From positions 56,981-120,980 of the forward strand of contig NZ_JASAOI010000034.1 of the NCBI RefSeq assembly GCF_029953285.1: a DNA stretch of 64,000 bases. The letters run 5' to 3'. The stretch's first letter is position 1. Each line of letters opens with the position of its first letter. The position numbers and the translations under genes are program-made. Below, one piece after another: positions 13,295 to 23,284 of this stretch. The notes beneath the pieces are model-generated. The model searched no databases. It was not told the origin of the DNA and saw only the letters and a program-made list of their open reading frames with translations. This DNA is from Yinghuangia seranimata (GTDB taxonomy: Bacteria > Actinomycetota > Actinomycetes > Streptomycetales > Streptomycetaceae).

Positions 13295-14686
13295 ATGGGC
13301 GACCTGTTGGTCGGAATCGACCGTTCGGGCGGGGCCGTCGGAGCACAGATCACGGCGGGCCTGCGCGACGCCGTGCGCACCGGGCGCCTCGCGCCCGGCG
13401 ACCGGCTGCCGTCCAGCCGCACGCTGGCGGCCGACCTGGGCGTCTCGCGCGGCATGGTCGTCGAGGCGTACGAGCAGCTGGTCGCGGAGGGCTACCTGAC
13501 CAGCAAGCACGGCTCGGGGACGCGGGTCGCCGACATCCCGGAGCGGCGCGCGCCCGGCGGGCCCGAGGAGCCGCGCGACGCCAACGACATCTCGGCGCTG
13601 CCGTACGACCTCAAGCCCGGCACCTCCGACATGTCGGCCTTCCCGCGCGCGGCGTGGCTCGCCGCGACCCGGCACGCGCTGGCCACCGTGCCGCACAGCC
13701 GCCTGTCGTACGGCGACCCCGGCGGCGTGCCCGAGCTGCGCACCGCGCTGGCCGCGTACCTGGGGCGGGTACGCGCGGCGATCGCGTCGCCGGACCGCAT
13801 CGTGGTGATGGGCGGGGTCGCGCAGGGCATCGCGCTGCTGGTGCAGGCGCTCCAGGCGCGCGGGCACACGTCGATAGCGGTCGAGGACCCGTCCAGCGCG
13901 ATGCAGCGCGACCTGCTGCGCAGCAACGGGCTTCCGGTCGTCGGCGCGCCGGTGGACTGCGACGGCATCGACGTGGCGGCCCTCGCGCGCACCGGCGCGC
14001 GGGCGGTGCTGGTCACGCCCGCGCACCAGTACCCGACCGGGGTCGTGCTGTCGCCGGAGCGGCGCGCGCAGCTGACCGCGTGGGCGCGCGACGTCGACGG
14101 GCTGATCATCGAGGACGACTACGACGCCGAGTTCCGGTACGACCGCGACCCGGTGGGCTGTCTGCAGGGCCTCGACCCGGACCGCGTCGCGCACCTGGGG
14201 TCGACCAGCAAGGCGCTGGCGCCCGGCATGCGGCTCGGCTGGGCGGTCGTTCCGTGCGCGTGGCTCGACCAGGTCCGGGACCTCAAGCGGTTCGCGGACC
14301 TCGGTTCGGCGGTCATCAACCAGTTCGCGTTCGTGTCGATGCTCGAAAGCGGCGGCTACGACCGGCACTTGCGGGCGATGCGGCTGCGCTACCGGTCGCG
14401 GCGCGACGTGGTGACCGACGCGTTCGCCGAGTACCTGCCCGAGGTGGAGGTCAACGGCATCCGCGCGGGGCTGCACCTGTACGTCGAGCTCCCGTACGGC
14501 TGCCGCGAGGAGGAGGTCGTCAAGGCCGCCGCCGAGCGGGGTGTCCGGGTCGAGCCCGTCGCCCCCATGCGCGAACCCGGCTTCGAGGCGCCGCCCGCGC
14601 TCGTGCTCGGGTACGCGTCGCTGAGCGAGGACCGGATCCGGGTGGCCGTCCGACTCCTCGCCGAGGCGTGCAGATCGGTGATGTGA
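13295..14686 (+). CDS. MocR/PdxR-type PLP-dependent transcriptional regulator
   Basis: A 463-residue protein with an N-terminal GntR winged helix (residues about 5-72; LPSSRTLAADLGVSRGMVVE) joined to a class I aminotransferase fold. The PLP-binding lysine is expected in STSKALAPGMRLGW, and EDDYDAEFRYD is the conserved Asp/Tyr motif. MocR proteins use PLP or PLP-amino acid adducts as effector rather than acting as enzymes. The ATG at 13295 was chosen over an upstream in-frame GTG (13247) because of the GGGAGGGG ribosome site just before it. It probably controls the divergent DMT gene through the repeats in the 70-bp gap. Confidence 0.92.
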   Translation: MGDLLVGIDRSGGAVGAQITAGLRDAVRTGRLAPGDRLPSSRTLAADLGVSRGMVVEAYEQLVAEGYLTSKHGSGTRVADIPERRAPGGPEEPRDANDISALPYDLKPGTSDMSAFPRAAWLAATRHALATVPHSRLSYGDPGGVPELRTALAAYLGRVRAAIASPDRIVVMGGVAQGIALLVQALQARGHTSIAVEDPSSAMQRDLLRSNGLPVVGAPVDCDGIDVAALARTGARAVLVTPAHQYPTGVVLSPERRAQLTAWARDVDGLIIEDDYDAEFRYDRDPVGCLQGLDPDRVAHLGSTSKALAPGMRLGWAVVPCAWLDQVRDLKRFADLGSAVINQFAFVSMLESGGYDRHLRAMRLRYRSRRDVVTDAFAEYLPEVEVNGIRAGLHLYVELPYGCREEEVVKAAAERGVRVEPVAPMREPGFEAPPALVLGYASLSEDRIRVAVRLLAEACRSVM

Positions 14687-14703
14687 CGCGCGGGGACTGC
14701 GGC

Positions 14704-14709
14704 TAAGGT
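14704..14709 (+). promoter_or_regulatory. Leaderless -10 box TAAGGT
   Basis: TAAGGT ends 6 nt before the GTG at 14716 and there is no ribosome site, matching leaderless transcription of the DUF1707 gene. Confidence 0.55.
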
Positions 14710-14715
14710 CGACGC

Positions 14716-15735
14716 GTGGAGCATCCTCCGGAGCAGGTCCCGCAGACCCCGCCCGCCGAGCCGACCGAGTCCGCGCCGACCGCGTCCGCGCCGGAAGAGC
14801 CGGTCCTGGAAAAGCCCGCCCCGGAACGGCCGGTAGCGGAACGGCCGGTAGCGGAACGCCCGGTGCCGGCAAGGCCGGTGCCGGAACGTCCTGTGGCGCG
14901 GCCGACCGGGCCGGTCGCGGCCGCCGACGTGCGGGCGTCCGACGCCGACCGGGAGCGCGTCGCGGAGATCCTGCGCACCGCGTTCGAGGAGGGCCGGCTC
15001 ACCCTCGACGAGCACTCCGAACGCATCGAGGAGCTCTACGAGGCCAAGACCGTCGGCGAGTTGGAGCCGCTGACCTTCGACCTGCCGGTCGCGGGGCGGC
15101 CCAACCTGACCAAGGCGCCCGCGCCCGCACCCGCGTCGGCGCCCGAGTACCACCCGTACCGCGTCGAGCCGTCGGCCGACGGGCCGGTCGAAACGCCCAC
15201 GCTGATCGGGATCTTCGGCAGCGCGGAACGCCGCGGGCCGGGGCGGATCGGCGCCAAGCTGCGCGCGGTCACGGTGTTCGGGGGCGTCGAGATCGACCTG
15301 TCCGAGGCGACGTTCGAGTCCCCCGTGCTGGTCGTCGAGGCGATCGGCGTGTTCGGCGGGATCACCGTCCGGGTCCCCGAAGGCGTCACGGTGCGCGGCC
15401 ACGGGGCCGGGATCTTCGGCGGGTTCGCGGTGCGCGCGCACGAAGCCGAGGACCCGCAGGCGCCCGTCGTGATCGTCAAGGGCGCGGCGATCTTCAGCGG
15501 TATCGAGGTGCGGGCCAAGCGGACCAAGGCGGCCAAGCCCAAGCAGCCGAAGGCCGGGGAGAGCATCGAGTCCGACCGCGAGCAGGCCCGCGAACTCGGC
15601 TGGGACCGCGACCGGGACCGCGACGACGACTGGTACCGCGGACGCGGTCCGGGCCGGCACCATCACCACCGGCACGGCCGGGGCCGCCGCTACCCGTACG
15701 ACTGGGACCGCGGGCGGGACCGCGACGACGACTGA
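14716..15735 (+). CDS. DUF1707 protein with LiaF-C-like repeats and charged tail
   Basis: A 339-residue cytoplasmic or peripheral protein. Residues 1-70 are Pro/Glu/Ala rich and contain pentad repeats of the (E/A)RPV(A/P) kind. Residues about 72-125 are a DUF1707 domain (VRASDADRERVAEILRTA...LTLDEHSERIEELYEAKT). Residues about 155-260 contain Gly-Ile-Phe-Gly motifs (IGIFGS, TVFGGVEIDLS, IGVFGGITV, AGIFGGFAV, AIFSGIEV) like the LiaF C-terminal beta-helix of cell-envelope stress proteins. The last 70 residues alternate Arg, Asp and His (WDRDRDRDDDW, HHHHRHGRG). No membrane helix is seen. Its role is unknown; a link to envelope stress is inferred only from the LiaF resemblance. Confidence 0.85.
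   Translation: MEHPPEQVPQTPPAEPTESAPTASAPEEPVLEKPAPERPVAERPVAERPVPARPVPERPVARPTGPVAAADVRASDADRERVAEILRTAFEEGRLTLDEHSERIEELYEAKTVGELEPLTFDLPVAGRPNLTKAPAPAPASAPEYHPYRVEPSADGPVETPTLIGIFGSAERRGPGRIGAKLRAVTVFGGVEIDLSEATFESPVLVVEAIGVFGGITVRVPEGVTVRGHGAGIFGGFAVRAHEAEDPQAPVVIVKGAAIFSGIEVRAKRTKAAKPKQPKAGESIESDREQARELGWDRDRDRDDDWYRGRGPGRHHHHRHGRGRRYPYDWDRGRDRDDD
14824..14898 (+). repeat. 15-bp tandem repeat, five units, inside the DUF1707 gene
   Basis: Units follow GAACGGCCGGTAGCG. The first two are identical and three diverge. They encode successive E/A-R-P-V-A/P pentads in the disordered N-terminus. Copy number could vary in frame between strains. Confidence 0.8.
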
Positions 15736-15929
15736 GCGGACCTCGGCGGAGGGGCCGTCCGGAACCCGCCGCGGCCTGGCGAACGGCGCGTGGAATCAGG
15801 CCGTTTCGCGGAGATTTCCTGGGTGTTGCTTTTCGGTCGGTTGACGGGTTACGCGGCATGTACCGGGATTTGGCCGGGTAGTCGACTGGTGGGACCAACC
15901 CACCTGCCGACCCTCCGAGGAGATCCCAC

Positions 15930-16325
15930 GTGCCCGAGCGCAGTGATCTTCCCGTCTCCAACCAGGACATCGTCGAACCGGTGACGCGCGCCTCCACCTG
16001 GATCCCCCCGGCGGCCGGAGCCTGCCGCGCCGAGGACATCCGGTTGTTCCTCGGCGTGCCGGGCGAACCCGCGGTCGCCCGCTTAGCCAGGGAAGAGGAG
16101 GCCAAGCGCGTGTGTGCGCGCTGCGCCGTGCTGCTGGAGTGCCGGGCCGAGGCGCTGGCCCTCCCGTCGCCCCCCGCCGCCCATATCCGAGAGCGTTCCG
16201 CGCTCGCCCCTTTTGTTGACGACGCCGAACCCGTCGGCGTCCGGGGCGGGCTGACCCCCGAGGAACGCCGCGCGATAGCGCGCCGCCGCAGGCGCCGCGG
16301 CAGTCAACGCTCGTCGGGCCGCTGA
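15930..16325 (+). CDS. WhiB-like (Wbl) Fe-S transcription factor, WblI-like
   Basis: A 131-residue Wbl protein. The four cluster cysteines are C32, C62, C65 and C71 in a C-X29-C-X2-C-X5-C pattern (ACRAEDIR, VCARCAVLLEC). The usual GVWGG turn reads GVRGGLTPEERR, so the tryptophan, which normally contacts the sigma factor, is replaced by Arg. A basic C-terminus (AIARRRRRRGSQR) would bind DNA. Wbl proteins bind a 4Fe-4S cluster and partner the primary sigma factor. The GTG start is fixed by a GAGGAG ribosome site. From memory, S. coelicolor wblI (SCO5046) lies between fumarase and glpX, matching this location. Confidence 0.88.
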   Translation: MPERSDLPVSNQDIVEPVTRASTWIPPAAGACRAEDIRLFLGVPGEPAVARLAREEEAKRVCARCAVLLECRAEALALPSPPAAHIRERSALAPFVDDAEPVGVRGGLTPEERRAIARRRRRRGSQRSSGR

Positions 16326-16371
16326 AGGCCCCGCGTCCGGGCCCGCACGGGCCGTTCGCTCCTCTGTACGC

Positions 16372-18408
16372 TCACGCCCCGCGCTTGGCACCCTCGCCGA
16401 CGAGGTGGTCGTGCGGCGTGTCCGTCGTCAGCCGGGCCAGCTTGGTGAGCAGCGCCGACAGTTCGGCGTGCTGTTCCGGTGACATGTCGGCGATGACGTC
16501 GCCGAGCAACTCGCGCCGTGCGGCCACCAGTTCGGCGACCACCTCGGTTCCGGCGTCCGTCAACGCGAGGCGGCCCTGGGCGTCGGTGCGCACCTGCCCG
16601 GCGTCGATCAGCTGCTTCGCGTACTTCTGCACCGAGTCCAGCGGTTCGTGCAGCTTCTTCGCCAGGGGGACCGCCGCGATCGGGCCGAACTGGTCCAGTT
16701 GCATCAGGCCGAAGGCACACGGCACGGAGATGTCCACGCCCGCGCGTTCGATCATGCGCTCGTAGCGCGTCCAGCCGTTCTCGCGGTGCACCAGCTGTGT
16801 CATGGCGCGCTCGACCTCCTGCACCGAGCTGCGCGAGGCCGGCCGGTAGGCGTCCAGGGCGTCGGTGGAGGTCGCCTTGCGCAGCGGGATCTCCTTGAGC
16901 CTGAGGCTCAGCAGGAACGCGATGACGATGATGAACGACGCGATCAGGAACACCGTCTGCAGCGACTGTGCGTACGCGTGCACGAAGCCGTCGTGGGTGG
17001 CCGGCGGCAGCTTTTTCAGCGCGGCCGGGCTGGACGCCAGCGACTTCGGGTCGACGCCGGGCGGCATCTGCAACCCTTTGGCCTGGGCGTCGTTGAGCTG
17101 CTCGCTCAGCTGCGCGTTGAAGATCGAGCCGAAGATCGCCGCCCCGAACGAGCCGCCGATCGACCGGAAGAACGTCGCGCCGGACGTCGCGACGCCGAGG
17201 TCCTTGTAGTCGACCGAGTTCTGCACCGCGAGCACGATCACCTGCATGACCATGCCCAGGCCGAGCCCGAACACGAGCATGTAGAAGGACGAGGCCGCGA
17301 CGGTGGTGTCCTCGTCCATGCGCGAGAGCAGGAACATGCCGACCGCCATCACGGCGGTGCCGACGATCGGGAAGATCTTGTAGTGGCCCCACCGGGTGAT
17401 CAGCTGCCCGCTGCCGATCGACGTGACGAGCAGGCCGAGCATCATCGGCAGCAGCCGCAGGCCCGACTGGGTGGCCGACGCGCCGTTCACCACCTGCATG
17501 AACAGCGGCAGGAAGCTGAGCGCGCCCATCATCGCGAAACCGACCACGAAGCCGATGCCGGACGTGACGCGGAAGATCGGCTGCGCGAACAGGTGCAGCG
17601 GCAGGACGGGCTCGGCCGCCGTGCGCTCGACCATCACGAACAGTGTCAGCAGCACGACGGCCGCCGCGCCGAGGCCGATGATCTCGGCGGACAGCCACGG
17701 GTAGGTCGTCCCGCCGAACGTGCTCAGCAGCACCAGGCACGTCGTCCCGGCGGCCAGCAGCGCGATGCCGCGGTAGTCGACCGTGGGCTTCGCGCGGATG
17801 TTGTCGGTGTGCAGGGCGAACGCGATCACCACGAGCGCGACCGCGCCGATCGGCAGGTTGATGTAGAACACCCAGCGCCACGACAGGTTGTCGACGAAGA
17901 ACCCGCCGAGCAGCGGGCCCGCGACGCTGGTGACACCGAAGACGGCGCCGAACAGCCCCGTGTAGCGGCCGCGTTCGCGCGGCGGCACGACGTCCGCCAT
18001 GATCGCCTGCGACAGCACCATGAGCCCGCCGCCGCCGAGGCCCTGGATGCCGCGGAAGGCGATCAGCTGGGGCATGTTCTGCGCGATGCCGCACAGCGCG
18101 GAGCCGATCAGGAAGATGACGATCGAGATCTGGAACAGCGTCTTGCGGCCGACGAGGTCGCCGAGCTTGCCCCACAGCGGCGTGCTGACCGTCGACGCGA
18201 GCAGGTAGGCGGTGACCACCCACGAGAGGTGGTTCAGCCCGCCGAGGTCGCCGACGATCGTCGGCAGCGCCGTCGACACGATGGTCTGGTCGAGCGCCGC
18301 CACCAGCATGCCGAGCATCAGACCGGCGAAGATCAGCCACAGCTGCCGGCCCCGCACCGGCGCGGGCGGGGCGGCGGGCGTCGGCTCGGCGAGCGTCCGC
18401 TCGGCCAT
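16372..18408 (-). CDS. DHA2 (14-TMS) MFS drug exporter with fused C-terminal MarR-like winged helix
   Basis: A 678-residue protein. Residues about 20-535 form a 14-helix EmrB/QacA-type MFS proton antiporter with motif A (GKLGDLVGRKTL), motif C (GVTSVAGPLLGGFF) and the start motif LDQTIVSTALPTI. An unusual cytoplasmic domain follows at about 560-665, with MarR-type features (LMQLDQFGPIAAVPLAKKL, YAKQLIDAGQV, LALTDAGTEVV), so transporter and possible regulator are one polypeptide. The start at 18408 is set by an AGGAG ribosome site; the GTG at 18414 abuts that site. A known but uncommon actinobacterial architecture; whether the domain binds DNA or only drug is unknown. Confidence 0.9.
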   Translation of the reverse strand: MAERTLAEPTPAAPPAPVRGRQLWLIFAGLMLGMLVAALDQTIVSTALPTIVGDLGGLNHLSWVVTAYLLASTVSTPLWGKLGDLVGRKTLFQISIVIFLIGSALCGIAQNMPQLIAFRGIQGLGGGGLMVLSQAIMADVVPPRERGRYTGLFGAVFGVTSVAGPLLGGFFVDNLSWRWVFYINLPIGAVALVVIAFALHTDNIRAKPTVDYRGIALLAAGTTCLVLLSTFGGTTYPWLSAEIIGLGAAAVVLLTLFVMVERTAAEPVLPLHLFAQPIFRVTSGIGFVVGFAMMGALSFLPLFMQVVNGASATQSGLRLLPMMLGLLVTSIGSGQLITRWGHYKIFPIVGTAVMAVGMFLLSRMDEDTTVAASSFYMLVFGLGLGMVMQVIVLAVQNSVDYKDLGVATSGATFFRSIGGSFGAAIFGSIFNAQLSEQLNDAQAKGLQMPPGVDPKSLASSPAALKKLPPATHDGFVHAYAQSLQTVFLIASFIIVIAFLLSLRLKEIPLRKATSTDALDAYRPASRSSVQEVERAMTQLVHRENGWTRYERMIERAGVDISVPCAFGLMQLDQFGPIAAVPLAKKLHEPLDSVQKYAKQLIDAGQVRTDAQGRLALTDAGTEVVAELVAARRELLGDVIADMSPEQHAELSALLTKLARLTTDTPHDHLVGEGAKRGA

Positions 18409-18566
18409 CGGCACTCCTCGGGTCGACGACGAGGGGGACCTGAGGCGTGTACCCAGAAATACGACAAATCAGCGAAAAAATACGGGGCCGGGTGTGCCGG
18501 CCGCCCCGCACGGCGCAGCCGTCCCTCGCGGTCGCGCCGCGCGGGTACGCGGCCGGGAACGCGGAA
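18409..18566. promoter_or_regulatory. Upstream region of the MFS gene with an AT-rich patch
   Basis: This gap contains an unusually AT-rich segment (about 18456-18482) that holds GTATTT twice when read on the minus strand. That would suit promoter elements of the MFS gene. No precise -35/-10 pair was assigned. Confidence 0.3.
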
Positions 18567-18604
18567 GGGCCCGGCCCGGATCACACAGGATCCGGGCCGG
18601 GCCC
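18567..18604. terminator. 16-bp perfect hairpin downstream of glpX
   Basis: Arms GGGCCCGGCCCGGATC and GATCCGGGCCGGGCCC flank loop ACACAG, 17 bp after the glpX stop on the minus strand. There is no T-tract. Confidence 0.8.
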
Positions 18605-18620
18605 GTCGGGAGGGTTCGCG

Positions 18621-19652
18621 TCAGCGGGCGCGGTCGAAGTCGATCGCGCTGTAGGCGCGGAGCTTCGCCAGGCGGTGCTGGCTGTCGATGTTGCGGATCG
18701 TGCCGCTCTTCGAGCGCATGACCAGCGACGACGTGTGCGCCGTGCTCGACCGGTAGCGGACGCCGCGCAGCAGCTCGCCGTCGGTGATGCCGGTGGCGAC
18801 GAAGAAGACGTTGTCGCCCGACACCAGGTCGTCGGTCAGCAGCACGCGGTCGAGGTCGTGGCCCGCGTCCAGCGCCTTCTGGCGCTCGGCCTCGTCCTTC
18901 GGCCACAGCCGGCCCTGGATCACGCCGCCCATGCACTTGATGGCCGCGGCGGCGATGATGCCCTCCGGCGTACCGCCGATGCCGAGCAGCAGGTCGACAC
19001 CGGTGCCGTCCTTGGCCGCCATGATGGCGCCCGCGACGTCGCCGTCGGTGATGAACTTGATGCGGGCGCCGGCCTCGCGGATCTCCTTGACGATCGACTC
19101 GTGGCGCGGCCGGTCCAGGATGCAGACCGTCACGTCCTCCGGCGCCGAGTGCTTCGCCTCGGCCACCCGGCGGATGTTCTCGCCGACCGGCGCGGTCAGG
19201 TCCACCACGTCGGCCGCCTCGGGCCCGGTGACCAGCTTCTCCATGTAGAACACGGCGGACGGGTCGTACATCGACCCGCGCTCGGCGACCGCCATCACGG
19301 CGATGGCGTTGTTCATGCCCTTCGCGGTCAGCGTCGTGCCGTCGACCGGGTCGACCGCGACGTCGCACTCGGGGCCCGAGCCGTCGCCGACCCTTTCCCC
19401 GTTGAACAGCATCGGGGCGTCGTCCTTCTCGCCTTCGCCGATCACCACGACGCCGTTCATCGACACCGTGCCGATGAGCGTGCGCATCGCCTTGACCGCG
19501 GCACCGTCGGCGCCGTTCTTGTCACCTCGTCCCACCCAGCGGCCCGCGGCCATCGCGGCGGCCTCGGTGACGCGGACGAGTTCGAGGGCGAGGTTCCGGT
19601 CGGGAGCCTCGGGGGAGACCACGAGCTGGGGCGGTACGGACTGGTCCGTCAT
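18621..19652 (-). CDS. glpX: Class II fructose-1,6-bisphosphatase
   Basis: A 343-residue GlpX enzyme that hydrolyses fructose-1,6-bisphosphate to fructose-6-phosphate in gluconeogenesis. Class II signature motifs are visible: [14 protein letters not shown] (metal ligands), [16 protein letters not shown], the GIGGTPEG turn and DRPRHE. GlpX is the main FBPase in actinobacteria. The ATG at 19652 (MTDQSVPP) is chosen; GGAAGGG lies about 11 nt upstream. The 175-bp gap to modC contains short inverted repeats (TGCACAGTGCA near 19735) but no recognised regulatory site. It is followed by a strong terminator hairpin. Confidence 0.95.
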   Translation of the reverse strand: MTDQSVPPQLVVSPEAPDRNLALELVRVTEAAAMAAGRWVGRGDKNGADGAAVKAMRTLIGTVSMNGVVVIGEGEKDDAPMLFNGERVGDGSGPECDVAVDPVDGTTLTAKGMNNAIAVMAVAERGSMYDPSAVFYMEKLVTGPEAADVVDLTAPVGENIRRVAEAKHSAPEDVTVCILDRPRHESIVKEIREAGARIKFITDGDVAGAIMAAKDGTGVDLLLGIGGTPEGIIAAAAIKCMGGVIQGRLWPKDEAERQKALDAGHDLDRVLLTDDLVSGDNVFFVATGITDGELLRGVRYRSSTAHTSSLVMRSKSGTIRNIDSQHRLAKLRAYSAIDFDRAR

Positions 19653-19827
19653 TCTGGCGGGCCCTTCCTGTCGGGGAATCTCGGCCGAGACCACGAGGGG
19701 TGCCCTGATCCCCGGTGGCCGTGGTCCTCCGATGCACAGTGCACCGAAACAGCTGGGACGACGCGGCCCCGGGCCCGGACGGATTCCAACGGGATTGCCC
19801 CGATGTTATCGGCCCGACCCGGGCCTT

Positions 19828-20861
<1,034 letters not shown>

Positions 20862-20865
<4 letters not shown>

Positions 20866-22463
20866 AGGCGTCCGCCCTTCGGGGCCTTGCCGCGGGCGGG
20901 CGACAGCCAGCGGCCGCGCAGCGCGACGAGCACGACGACCGACACGACGAGCAGCAGCAGGCTGACCGCGACGGCGGTGTCCGGGTCGTCCTGGAGCATC
21001 AGATAGACGGCCAGGGGCAGGGTCTGCGTCTCGCCCGGCAGGTTGCCGGCGAACGTGATGGTGGCGCCGAACTCGCCGAGCGCCCGCGCCCACGCGAGCG
21101 CGGCACCCGCCGCGAGACCCGGTGCGATCAGCGGCAGCGTGACGGTGGTGAACACGCGCAACGGGCCCGCGCCGAGCGTGGCGGCGGTCTCCTCGTACTT
21201 GCGGTCCAACCCGGCGATGGCGCCCTCGACGGAGAGCACGAGGAACGGCAGCGCGACGAACGCGCCGGCGAGCATGGCACCGGTCATCGAGAACGTCAGC
21301 TGTATGCCCATGCTTTCCAACCAGGGCCCGAGCAGCCCGCGGCGGCCGAACGCGAGCAACAGCGCGACACCACCGACGACGGGCGGGAGCACGAGCGGCA
21401 GCAGCACGAGCGCGCGCAGCAGCGACTTACCCGGAAACTCCACCCGGGCGAACAACCACGCGAGCGGCACCCCGAGCACCATGCTGATCCCGAGGGCCCC
21501 GAACGAGCACTGCAACGAGAGCCGGAGCGCGGTCCGCACAGCAGGATCCCCGAGCCGCTCCGGCACCGACTCCCACGGCGCCCTGACCAGCAACCCGACC
21601 AGCGGCATGACCACAAACGCCAGCCCGGCCAACGCAGGCACCCACAGCAAAACCGGCACCCGAACCCGAGGCACCCGCGGCGGACCCCCGACGACCAACG
21701 GCGGCTTGCGACCGACGACCGCAGTCTCACCGGACGGGATGGACGCCGCCGCAGAAGGCCCGCCCCTGTCGACGCTGTGCCGGTCTCCCACGGGCACGCC
21801 CGACGAACCGTCGCCACGCGCGGCGGACGCGTGCGACCCCCCGGCCTCGGCGCCGGCATCGCGGGGGTGGGCCCTGAGCTCGGCGGGCTCTCCCGTCACG
21901 TTGGCCGTGCCGCGCGGCGCTTCGCGCGCGGAGGTTGGGCGCGGCTGGGATGCCGCGGACGGGGATTCGTCGGCGGATTGCACGACGACCGCAGGGGCGA
22001 CGGTGCTGCGGTCGTCGTGAGGTTGCGGTGCAGCTGAGTCGCCGGGTTCGGCGGTGAGCTCTCCCGCAGCGTCGGCCTCGCCCTGCGGCGCTTCGTGCGT
22101 GGGGGCCGGGTGTGGGTGTGGTGCTGCGGGGTCGCCAGCGAGCGTGGGTGGCTCGGTCGGCGTCGGCGGCACACTGCTCTGGTTGCGCGACGCTTCGCGC
22201 GCGTGGGTGGGCGGCTGCGGTGGCGCCTCGGCGGCGGTGTCGCGGGGATGGGCGCTGAGCTCGGTGGGCTCTCCCGCAGCGTCGGCCTCGCCGCGCGACG
22301 CTCCGTGCGCGCGGCGGGGTTGGGTCGGCTGCGGGTCGTGGGTGGGTCGTGCGTCCCGGGACGCGAGCGGTGCCGCGCTCGCGTCCCGGGGTGGTGAGGG
22401 CGGTGTGCCGCCTGGGCCCCGGGGTGGGGGGCCGGGCTCACCGGGGGGTGCGGGTGGGGTCAC
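20862..22463 (-). CDS. modB: Molybdate ABC transporter permease with a very long hydrophilic N-terminal extension
   Basis: A 533-residue protein. The C-terminal 265 residues are a normal ModB with about six helices, starting at VPVLLWVPALAGLAFVVMPL, and the EAA-like loop ETAATLGAGPLRVF. ModB proteins are usually about 220-280 residues. Here the first ~265 residues are Pro/Ala/Glu/Arg-rich and probably disordered, containing three imperfect repeats around EADAAGEPTELSAHPRDTA. The GTG start overlaps the modA stop (GTGA) and the frame is open throughout, so the extension is probably translated. Alternatively translation restarts just before the first helix. Either way the transporter core appears complete. 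Confidence 0.85.
21861..22328 (-). repeat. Three dispersed ~60-80 bp imperfect repeats in the modB 5' half
   Basis: Similar blocks lie at about 21861-21940, 22051-22114 and 22241-22328, with a partial one at about 22187-22228. All share the sense of GAGCTCGG(C/T)GGGCTCTCCCG followed by a GCGCGGCGCTTCG-like stretch (plus strand). They are spaced about 190 bp apart and code the repeated peptide in the ModB extension. Confidence 0.7.
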
Positions 22464-23284
22464 TTGGAGGCGAACCCGTACTTCTTGAGGATGTCCTGCG
22501 CCTCGGGGGTGAGCAGCCAGGCGGCGAAGGCGTTGGCGGCGTCGGTCTGCTTGCTGTCCTTGATCACCGCGACGGGGTAGGTCGCGACGACGTTGACGTT
22601 GTCCGGGATGTCGACGGAGGCGACCGCGTCGCCGGCGGACTTGATGTCGGTCGTGTAGACGATGCCGGCGTCGGCCTCGCCCATGCGGACGCGGGTGAGG
22701 ACGGCCTTGACGTCCGTCTCCTCCGACTTCGGCTTGACCTCGACGCCGGCCTTGGTGAGGGCGTCGCGGGCGTAGCGGCCGACCGGGACCGTCGGGCCGG
22801 CCAGGACCGTCGTGACGTCGCTCTTCGCGAGGTCGGCCAGGCCGTTGATCTTCTTCGGGTTGCCCGGCGCGACGACGATCGCCAGCCGGTTCTTCGCGAA
22901 GACCTGCGGGTTGACGACCTGGGCGGCGAGGCCGTCCATGGTTTTGGTGTCCGCGGTCGCGATGAGGTCGGCGGGCGCGCCCTGCTTGACCTGCGCGGCC
23001 AGCTCCTGCGAACCCGCGAACGAGAACTTGACGTTCTGGTCCTTGTGGTTCTTGGTGTACGCGGCGCCCGCGTCGTTGAACGCGGCGGTCAGCGAGGCCG
23101 CGGCCAGCACCGTGATCGTCGACGCCGGCTTGTCGGCGGGCGCCTGCGAGCCCGTACCCGGCGCGGCCGAGGTGGCGGCGTCCTTCTTGGCGTCGTTCTT
23201 GTCGTCGCTGCCGCATGCGGCGAGCAGCAGCGTCGCGGCCGCGGCGGCGGCTATCGGGGCGGCGGCGGTACGCAGGGATCTCAC
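22460..23284 (-). CDS. modA: Molybdate-binding lipoprotein of the ModABC transporter
   Basis: A 274-residue periplasmic-type binding protein anchored as a lipoprotein. The signal peptide has lipobox LLAACGS near residue 24 and a charged linker. The mature domain starts ITVLAAASLTAAFNDAG, the ModA hallmark, with SFAGSQELAAQVKQGAPAD and ATADTKTMDGL as oxyanion-binding loops, then NRLAIVVAPGNP and AGIVYTTDIKSAG. It captures molybdate or tungstate for ModBC. The GTG start overlaps the molR stop (GTGA) and has GGAG just upstream. The stop overlaps modB in the same way. Confidence 0.94.
   Translation of the reverse strand: MRSLRTAAAPIAAAAAATLLLAACGSDDKNDAKKDAATSAAPGTGSQAPADKPASTITVLAAASLTAAFNDAGAAYTKNHKDQNVKFSFAGSQELAAQVKQGAPADLIATADTKTMDGLAAQVVNPQVFAKNRLAIVVAPGNPKKINGLADLAKSDVTTVLAGPTVPVGRYARDALTKAGVEVKPKSEETDVKAVLTRVRMGEADAGIVYTTDIKSAGDAVASVDIPDNVNVVATYPVAVIKDSKQTDAANAFAAWLLTPEAQDILKKYGFASK

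Noticed and set aside
10397..14872. 1491-codon frame that would fuse the sigma factor with upstream sequence
   Set aside because: The upstream part is antisense to mocR and overlaps the DMT gene out of frame. The sigma region 2 start fixes the gene at about 12184-12214.
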